Assembly (NCBI GenBank): GCA_947653315.1
Contig: CANTGP010000061.1
Span: 1 to 11,238, forward strand
DNA: 11,238 nt
Source of the DNA: an uncultured Lachnospiraceae bacterium
GTDB lineage: Bacteria; Bacillota; Clostridia; Lachnospirales; Lachnospiraceae
Reading direction: 5' to 3'
Shown: positions 5,873 through 11,238 of the stretch, in pieces
Numbering within the stretch: position 1 is the stretch's first letter
How the letters are laid out: each line of letters begins with the position of its first letter
Notes under the pieces: generated by a model
What the model was told of the DNA's origin: nothing
Database searches by the model: none
What the model saw: only the letters and a program-made list of their open reading frames with translations
Position numbers and translations under genes: made by a program

Positions 5873-7345
5873 ATGAAAAAAAGTGTGTTGCGGAAAATAA
5901 CTGCGGTTTTTATGTTTGCGGTCTTTTTTTTCCTTATGGATGGTAACGGGATTGCCGTCCACGGGGCGGAGCCGGTGGTAGTCGTGCTGGATCCCGGACA
6001 TGGAGGGGAAAACCTGGGAGCGGAATACGGGGAATATACGGAAAAGGAAATGACGATGGCGGTGGCAAAAGCCATGAAGGAGGAGCTGGAAAAATACGAA
6101 GGGATAAAGGTATACCTGACCCATGAGACCGATAAGGATATGTCCTTGGAGGAAAGGGCGGAGTTTGCAAGGGATAAAAACGCGGATTTCCTGTTCTGCC
6201 TGCATTTTAACATGTCGGAGGAACACAACAAATTCGGTGCGGAAGTATGGGTGTCGGCATTTGGCGATAAGTACCAAAAGGGGTATACCTTTGCCAGCGT
6301 GGAAATGGATCTGCTGGTGCAGAAAGGGTTATATTCCCGCGGCATCAAGACGAGGCTTAACGACAGCGGGGAAGATTATTACGGGATTTTGCGCCACTGC
6401 ACCGCCATGGATGTGCCGGCGGCATTGATTGAGCATTGCCATTTGGATGAGGAAAACGATTGGGAATTTTACGATTCCCGGGAAAAAATAAGGCAGTTTG
6501 GTATTTTGGACGCCACGGCGGTGGCAATGTATTTCGGGCTGCGTTCGGAGGAGCTTGGCGTGGACTACGGGACTTACCGCAACGTGGAAATCCCGGAACC
6601 TGTCCTGCCCGTGAAGCCGGATACGTCGGAGCCGGATGTCTGTTTCATCGAGGTAGGGGAAGTGGACAGCCATACGGGGGAAGTCACCGTTCATGTGACG
6701 GCAGCGGATTATGACAGCCATATCCTTTATTACAGTTACAGCTACGACGGCGGGGAAACGTTTTCACCGCTGCAAAGATGGGAACCGCGCAGTGCGGACA
6801 GCCTGACGTTCACGATGCAGGTTCCCTCCGGTACGATGCCGGAAGCCGTGGTCAATGTATATAATGCTTATGACCGGATTACGGAAAGCAACCATGTATC
6901 CCTGCCGTCCATGCGGTACGGGGAATACGGAGACGTGGTGGAGGCAGGCAGCATGACCGCCCAAAGCAACCGGGACGGCGCCGGAAATACGGAAAATGCC
7001 GGAAATACGGGAAGTATGGGATTGCCGGAAGACGGTGTACAAACCGGGGCGGACGGGATGGGAGGTTCCCCGGAAGGAAGCGTGGGCGGAAGTACTGCCG
7101 TCGGCATCCCGGATACGGGCGCCGGGGCAGGGACCGGCGCCGCCGCGGGAAACGGGAACAACGCCGTCCGTGGGGAACCCCGTTTGGATGCTCCCGCCGG
7201 GGAGGAAGGCATGCCTGAGATTACGGTATGGTATTTCCTTAAGGTATGTCTGGTCTGTACGGCAATCCTGTTCTTCCTGTTGCTGACGGCCCGTTTGGTG
7301 TTTGGCGGAAAACGCAGGCGGCGTTCCGGGCGTCCGTTCAGATAA
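5873..7345 (+). CDS. Membrane-anchored N-acetylmuramoyl-L-alanine amidase (Amidase_3)
   Basis: This zinc amidase would cut the bond between N-acetylmuramic acid and the peptide stem of peptidoglycan, outside the cell. Residues 1-32 form a signal peptide ending near VHGA. The Amidase_3 domain (about 35-225) shows the expected zinc ligands H43 in DPGHGG, E57 in TEKEM and H111 in CLHFN, and the catalytic E187 in LIEHCH. A beta-rich, immunoglobulin-like segment (254-345) follows, then a Gly/Thr/Asn low-complexity linker (365-440), one C-terminal membrane helix (453-477) and a basic tail KRRRR that acts as stop-transfer. So the enzyme is held on the outer membrane face by its C-terminus without a sortase signal. 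RBS GGAAAAGG precedes ATG 5873. It overlaps the convergent YlbJ-like gene by 8 bp. Confidence 0.93.
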   Translation: MKKSVLRKITAVFMFAVFFFLMDGNGIAVHGAEPVVVVLDPGHGGENLGAEYGEYTEKEMTMAVAKAMKEELEKYEGIKVYLTHETDKDMSLEERAEFARDKNADFLFCLHFNMSEEHNKFGAEVWVSAFGDKYQKGYTFASVEMDLLVQKGLYSRGIKTRLNDSGEDYYGILRHCTAMDVPAALIEHCHLDEENDWEFYDSREKIRQFGILDATAVAMYFGLRSEELGVDYGTYRNVEIPEPVLPVKPDTSEPDVCFIEVGEVDSHTGEVTVHVTAADYDSHILYYSYSYDGGETFSPLQRWEPRSADSLTFTMQVPSGTMPEAVVNVYNAYDRITESNHVSLPSMRYGEYGDVVEAGSMTAQSNRDGAGNTENAGNTGSMGLPEDGVQTGADGMGGSPEGSVGGSTAVGIPDTGAGAGTGAAAGNGNNAVRGEPRLDAPAGEEGMPEITVWYFLKVCLVCTAILFFLLLTARLVFGGKRRRRSGRPFR

Positions 7346-8321
7346 GGAAGGCGGAAGGAAAAAGCAGGGCAAACAGCCCGTAATATACCGCAGTAAGGGC
7401 GGACAACGCCAATTTATGCAGGACATACCCTTTGAGGGACAGGTCTGTTTCCTTTATCATGCTGTATGTCTGGGCGATGCAGGAAAAGCCGCCGAAGGGT
7501 AACAGCAGAAGTACGGGCAGCGGCGCCGCGTTTCCCACACGGCTGATGCCGCTGGTGATTTCAAGCAGGCAGTTTAGCAGGCTGCCGGAATCCGTTCCGG
7601 CAACGGGGACGTTGCAAAGGAGGATTTGCGGCACAAGGTTTAGTAGGTTAAACAGGACCATGTATCCCCCCAGCTTGGAAATGCTGTACAGGCCGGACAG
7701 GATAGCGTCGTCCAGCGTATCCAGCAGCGTATCCTGTTTGCGTTTGGCGGAGAAGTGTTCCGCGGCGGACAGGAGACTTCCCCTGTCCGGTTTCTCCCGG
7801 CGGGCGGGGAAGGGTATCTTCCGGTACAGCGTATAGCGCAGGAAAATGCCGTATAGCAGCGGCAGCCCGTACATACCGAACAGATAGGGGGCTTTGTGCG
7901 CCAGCCCAAGCGTGGGCAGGACAAAGCTGACGAAATAGACCGGACCGATGTTGTTGCAGAAGGCGAGCAGGAAAGAGGCTTCCTGTTTTTCCAGCTTCCG
8001 GCCGGCATACAATTCGGCTATGGTTTTCGCCCCCATGGGAAAGCCGCAGAGGAAGCCGATGACCAAGGCATAGATACCGTTTAAGCGGATATGCAAAAGC
8101 GGCGTAAAGACCGGGCTTACGATGCGGGCAAAATATTCGGTCAGGTTCAGGCGTACCATCATGCCGGACAGAATCATGAAGGGGAGCAGCGCGGGAATCA
8201 TTTTATTAAACCAAAGCTGGAGCCCGGTCAGTGAAAACGCAAGGCTTTCCATGGGATAGGTCAAAAGCAGTCCGGTTAACAGGAGGAAGATAAGGGTCAG
8301 GAAAAGGGTTTTTAATTTCAA
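7338..8321 (-). CDS. YlbJ/SpoVV-like nucleoside-recognition (Gate) membrane protein
   Basis: A polytopic membrane protein of the YlbJ family, which carries a Gate/nucleoside-recognition fold. B. subtilis YlbJ (SpoVV) sits in the outer forespore membrane and moves dipicolinic acid towards the spore. The hallmark is visible: GFPMGAKTIAEL (93-104) followed by FCNNIGPVYF (121-130). About eight hydrophobic segments lie along its 327 residues, with a soluble basic loop near 168-203. It is somewhat shorter than B. subtilis YlbJ. The start is a TTG at 8321, because no in-frame ATG precedes the first hydrophobic helix. GGTGAT lies upstream as a weak ribosome binding site. The gene ends inside the convergent amidase gene. 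A sporulation role is inferred from the family. Confidence 0.85.
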   Translation of the reverse strand: MKLKTLFLTLIFLLLTGLLLTYPMESLAFSLTGLQLWFNKMIPALLPFMILSGMMVRLNLTEYFARIVSPVFTPLLHIRLNGIYALVIGFLCGFPMGAKTIAELYAGRKLEKQEASFLLAFCNNIGPVYFVSFVLPTLGLAHKAPYLFGMYGLPLLYGIFLRYTLYRKIPFPARREKPDRGSLLSAAEHFSAKRKQDTLLDTLDDAILSGLYSISKLGGYMVLFNLLNLVPQILLCNVPVAGTDSGSLLNCLLEITSGISRVGNAAPLPVLLLLPFGGFSCIAQTYSMIKETDLSLKGYVLHKLALSALTAVYYGLFALLFPSAFLI

Positions 8322-8358
8322 GTCATCACCAGATTTTTACGGATTTTCAGTCGTTTAA

Positions 8359-8384
8359 AGTATATGAGGGAAAACGGAAAATAG
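8359..8384 (-). promoter_or_regulatory. Candidate sporulation (sigma-E/K-type) promoter of the ylbJ-like gene
   Basis: Read on the minus strand, CATATACT (8366-8359) resembles the mother-cell -10 element CATAnnnT. CTATT (8384-8380), 13 bp upstream, resembles the -35 ATATT-like element. No convincing sigma-A -35 is placed for the same -10. The start would fall some 30 nt before the TTG codon. Mother-cell expression would fit the family's role, but these motifs are short and degenerate. Confidence 0.35.
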
Positions 8385-8423
8385 AAGGAAAGCAGTAACG
8401 GGAATACATAAGGGCGGTGTAAA

Positions 8424-9146
8424 ATGGAAGAAAAGAAGGTGCGTTTGGATAAGTTTTTATGTGAAAGGAAGGCGGGGACGAGAAGCCGGGTAAAAAAGGA
8501 ACTGAAGCAGGGGCTTGTAAAGGTCAATGGGGAAACCGTGACGGAGCCGGACCGTAAGGTGGATGTGGAAAAAGATTGCGTGGTTTACAAAGGACAGACG
8601 CTTCGCTACCGCAAGTATGTTTACTATATGCTGAACAAGCCTGCCGGGGTGGTATCGGCAACAAGGGACAATACCTGTCCGACGGTGACGGATTTGTTAA
8701 AGGATACCGGTTTTACCGGTTTGTTTCCGGTGGGAAGACTGGACAAGGATACCGTGGGACTGCTGCTTATGACCAATGACGGCGGTTTGGCGCACCGGCT
8801 GCTGTCGCCGGGAAAGCATGTGGACAAGGTATATGAGGCGGAACTGGAAGATGAGCTTTCGGAGGAAGCCGTAAAGAAGCTGGAAAGCGGTGTGGACATC
8901 GGGGAAGACAGGCTGACCCTTCCGGCTAAGGTGGAGCTTTTGGGGGAAAAACGCATCCGCCTGACCATTACCGAGGGGAAATTCCATCAGGTGAAACGGA
9001 TGCTGCGGGCGGTGGGGAACGAGGTGGTTTCCCTGCGCCGGAGCGCCATGGGGGGACTTGTGCTGGATGAAAGCCTCCGGCCGGGGGAATACCGGGAACT
9101 TTCGGAGGAGGAAATTGCCGTTTTGCAAAAAGGCGGTATGCCATAG
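8424..9146 (+). CDS. rRNA pseudouridine synthase, RsuA/RluB family
   Basis: Converts a specific uridine in ribosomal RNA to pseudouridine. The 240-residue protein has an N-terminal S4 RNA-binding domain (about 6-52, with RLDKFLCERKAGTRSRVKK) and a catalytic domain from about 64. It contains the family signature GRLDKDTVGLLLMTNDG with the catalytic Asp at residue 107. KFHQVKRML, also conserved in the family, lies near 189-197. The length suits RsuA/RluB/RluE/RluF members. Whether the target is 16S or 23S rRNA cannot be read from the sequence, so I give no symbol. GGCGG, 6 nt before ATG 8424, is the ribosome binding site. It is divergent from the YlbJ-like gene, with 102 bp between them, and probably cotranscribed with the next gene (23-bp gap). 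Confidence 0.94.
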   Translation: MEEKKVRLDKFLCERKAGTRSRVKKELKQGLVKVNGETVTEPDRKVDVEKDCVVYKGQTLRYRKYVYYMLNKPAGVVSATRDNTCPTVTDLLKDTGFTGLFPVGRLDKDTVGLLLMTNDGGLAHRLLSPGKHVDKVYEAELEDELSEEAVKKLESGVDIGEDRLTLPAKVELLGEKRIRLTITEGKFHQVKRMLRAVGNEVVSLRRSAMGGLVLDESLRPGEYRELSEEEIAVLQKGGMP

Positions 9147-9169
9147 GGACAAAAGGAGGTTATTGACTT

Positions 9170-10819
9170 ATGAAAAAAGTGCTGTACGGAGTGTTGGGGC
9201 TGCTGGCATTGCTCAGTTTGTTTATCCTTGCCTGCGTCTTTCAGCCGGAGCTGGCAGGAAAAGTTTCGGATTTGCTGTATGCGGACCGCGGGGCGGAAGA
9301 AGAAAGCAAAGAAGCGGATGAAGCGGAAGGCGGAACCGGAGACGTGTCCGGTGTGGCAGGAACCGGGGAAGGGGCAGGACAGCCGTCTTCCGGGAATCCG
9401 GGCGGGGGAACGGATGCATCCGGCGGCGGAGCACGGAATATGGCGGTATCGGCGGATACGCAGGGAGCGGCCGGAACGGATGCCGCGGCTGGAACAAATG
9501 GAACGGATGGAATGAGGGGACTGACTTCGGACGAGGTACTCGGCTTAAATGACAGTCCCGCGCGTACCGGGCAGGGAAACAGCCATACGGATTCCGCCCA
9601 AAAGGAGCGGGAGCGGGCGGCGGAAGGCGTCGCTGGCAGGGGCGGTTACGTGCCGGTACAGGGGGAAACCGAGCAGGTAGACGACAAAGAGGCGGAAAAG
9701 CTCAAAGAGCAGTATACTTACGGGGAAACTGGCGAGGGGTTAACGTTTGACCCGGAATTTTATCCTTATTATGACATGCTGGACGCAGACCAGCAGGCGT
9801 TGTACCGCCAGATTTATGCCAATGCCCGGGCGGTAAACGGCATTTTCAACCCGGTAAAACCGGTATCCCAGGGACAGCTTAAAAATGTTTTCATGGCGGT
9901 TTTTAACGACCACCCGGAACTTTTCTGGCTGGATTCCGCCTACCGCGGGAAATTTGACCGCAGGGGGGAGTGCGTGGAAATCGTATTGGAATTCAACCGC
10001 TTAATTGACGATTTGGATGCCGCAAAAGCGGCGTTTGATGCGGAAGCGGGGAAAATCATTGCGGAAGCGGACCGGCTCGCAACGGATTACGAAGTGGAGG
10101 TTTATGTACATAACGCGCTGCTTGATAAAATCGTTTATGATTTGCGCGCGCCGTTAAACCAAAGCGCATACAGCGGCATGGTAAACGGCAAAACCGTGTG
10201 CGCCGGTTATGCCCGTTCTTTCCAGTACCTTATGATGGAGCTTGGGATTCCCTGTTATTACTGTACGGGTTATGCGGGGGAAGCCCATGCCTGGAATATC
10301 GTGAAACTGGACGGGGAATATTATAACGCGGATGCCACCTGGGACGATACCGAGCCGAATACCTACGATTATTTTAACAAACCCGATGCGGAGTTTAACG
10401 CAAACCACAGAAGGGAGGATTTGTCCGTGAATCTTCCGCCCTGCAACGGAACGAGGTATTCCAACAGGGAAAGCAGTCCCCGGAATGCGGGAACGGACGG
10501 TCAAAACCGCAGCGGAAGGACTTTGGGGGATGCGGGGTTTAACGAAGACCAGGTATTGTTAAGTCTTAGCGGATATTATGAGGACTGCTACAACCAGATT
10601 ATGGCAAACGGCGGTTCCTGTACGTTCCAAAACGTGGTGGACAGCGAAAATCTTTGGATGCAGTGTTATAATGCTTATAACAGCGATGCGTATTCCGAAG
10701 GGTATATGGACCGGGTCTTTACGGACTTGGGCGCCGCGGGATGTAATGTGGATATTGAGGCGGAACCCCTGCGGGACGGGAGGTTTCTGCTGCACCATAC
10801 CGTGGAATTCCGGTATTGA
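9170..10819 (+). CDS. Exported transglutaminase-like protein (possible lipoprotein)
   Basis: A 549-residue exported protein with a transglutaminase-like (cysteine protease fold) core. The N-terminus is a hydrophobic signal with a lipobox-like F-I-L-A-C, Cys22 being the possible lipid site; a plain signal anchor is the alternative. Residues 40-190 are a Gly/Ala/Asp/Glu low-complexity linker. Residues 195-300 form a helical module often seen before this core in clostridial proteins. The catalytic triad is readable as C344 (TVCAGYA), H373 (EAHAWN) and D388 (NADATWDD). The last 80 residues form an unassigned domain with several Cys and Tyr. Members of this fold cross-link, hydrolyse amide bonds or act as proteases; the substrate here is unknown, though a wall or surface location is likely. 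A strong AAGGAGG (9153-9159) precedes ATG 9170. Confidence 0.87.
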   Translation: MKKVLYGVLGLLALLSLFILACVFQPELAGKVSDLLYADRGAEEESKEADEAEGGTGDVSGVAGTGEGAGQPSSGNPGGGTDASGGGARNMAVSADTQGAAGTDAAAGTNGTDGMRGLTSDEVLGLNDSPARTGQGNSHTDSAQKERERAAEGVAGRGGYVPVQGETEQVDDKEAEKLKEQYTYGETGEGLTFDPEFYPYYDMLDADQQALYRQIYANARAVNGIFNPVKPVSQGQLKNVFMAVFNDHPELFWLDSAYRGKFDRRGECVEIVLEFNRLIDDLDAAKAAFDAEAGKIIAEADRLATDYEVEVYVHNALLDKIVYDLRAPLNQSAYSGMVNGKTVCAGYARSFQYLMMELGIPCYYCTGYAGEAHAWNIVKLDGEYYNADATWDDTEPNTYDYFNKPDAEFNANHRREDLSVNLPPCNGTRYSNRESSPRNAGTDGQNRSGRTLGDAGFNEDQVLLSLSGYYEDCYNQIMANGGSCTFQNVVDSENLWMQCYNAYNSDAYSEGYMDRVFTDLGAAGCNVDIEAEPLRDGRFLLHHTVEFRY

Positions 10820-10829
10820 GTGCAAGTGG

Positions 10830-11238
10830 TCAGGGTTTGTTTTTTTTATAAATTTCCAATGCCTGTGCGGCTAAGACGCTTTTTAAATCCGTTGGCTCAA
10901 TGATTTCAACCTGTGCCCCAAAGGAAAGCAGATAACCGATAAGCCATGCGTCAACAGGCATTTTTGTACAGACAATCAGATCGCCGTTTTCCCGGTATGT
11001 AATTTCTGTTTTGTCAAATTCGTCATAGACACGGTATGCAATTTCTTTCGAAAACAAAAGGACTATCTGAGAGTGTGTTTGCCAAAAACCTTGGTTCGGT
11101 TCCGGGTATGGTCTTGGTATAAACGTTTGTTCCAATAATTCCAATTCCAATATGCGGTTTAGCTTGAACATGCGGAAATCCTGCTTTTTTGTGCAAAACG
11201 CTTTCAGATACCATTCTTTTGATTTATAAGATATTTTT
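10830..11238 (-). CDS. WYL-domain transcriptional regulator, C-terminal part
   Basis: The reading frame stays open to the right edge of the window, so the start lies outside. About 135 residues are visible. Near the edge the translation contains SKEWYLKAFC, the W-Y-L motif that names the domain, followed by QDFRMFKLNRI, with the Arg residues typical of the ligand-binding face. The remainder matches the WYL C-terminal extension, ending in KKNKP. WYL proteins are mostly transcription factors with an N-terminal winged helix-turn-helix, which should lie beyond position 11238. The first in-frame ATG inside the window (11171) falls after the WYL motif and is not the start. The gene is visibly more AT-rich than its neighbours. 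It is convergent with the transglutaminase gene, with only 10 bp between stop codons and no clear terminator. Confidence 0.85.
   Translation of the reverse strand, partial: KISYKSKEWYLKAFCTKKQDFRMFKLNRILELELLEQTFIPRPYPEPNQGFWQTHSQIVLLFSKEIAYRVYDEFDKTEITYRENGDLIVCTKMPVDAWLIGYLLSFGAQVEIIEPTDLKSVLAAQALEIYKKNKP

Noticed and set aside
6764..7426. Long minus-strand frame opposite the amidase C-terminal region
   Set aside because: It is antisense to the Gly-rich linker and membrane helix of the amidase, lacks a ribosome binding site and resembles no family.
8336..8366. Sigma-A promoter for the pseudouridine synthase gene (TTTACG and TATATG)
   Set aside because: The spacing is 19 bp and both boxes are imperfect. 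The same bases form the better minus-strand candidate, so no confident call can be made.
10837..10848. T-run after the transglutaminase gene as its terminator
   Set aside because: No GC-rich stem precedes it. The run is the AAA/AAC lysine-asparagine coding end of the minus-strand WYL gene.

Overview
The window looks like a chromosomal segment of a spore-forming Clostridia, most likely Lachnospiraceae. The reasons are the moderately high GC, the strong purine-rich ribosome binding sites, a Firmicutes-style 6S RNA, homologues of the sporulation proteins SpoIID and YlbJ/SpoVV, and an rsmD-coaD-coiled-coil gene order that I recall from that family. The taxonomic call is inference.

Layout. Positions 1-287 hold a complete small-RNA transcription unit: a consensus sigma-A promoter, a structured RNA of about 185-190 nt that I read as 6S RNA (ssrS), and an intrinsic terminator. 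Positions 291-600 are a non-coding tandem duplication (period 169 bp) packed with perfect inverted repeats. Positions 685-3917 carry an exported SpoIID/LytB-domain protein followed 17 bp later by a YihY-family membrane protein. A clear sigma-A promoter near 3962-3990 then starts a compact housekeeping group: rsmD, coaD (4-bp ATGA overlap with rsmD) and a coiled-coil gene of unknown role. After two A/T-flanked hairpins comes a membrane-anchored N-acetylmuramoyl-L-alanine amidase (5873-7345). It meets, tail to tail with an 8-bp overlap, a minus-strand YlbJ/SpoVV-like gene (7338-8321). Divergent from that gene are a pseudouridine synthase of the RsuA/RluB family and an exported transglutaminase-like protein. 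The window ends in the C-terminal part of a minus-strand WYL-domain regulator that runs off the right edge.

How the genes relate. The theme is mixed housekeeping (6S RNA, rRNA modification, coenzyme A synthesis) and envelope or sporulation functions: SpoIID-like wall enzyme, Amidase_3, transglutaminase-like protein, YlbJ-like transporter. No phage, CRISPR, toxin-antitoxin or defence system is visible. The least explained elements are the structured tandem repeat downstream of the 6S RNA, the roughly 450-residue unassigned N-terminal part of the SpoIID-like protein, the coaD-linked coiled-coil protein, and the C-terminal part of the transglutaminase protein.
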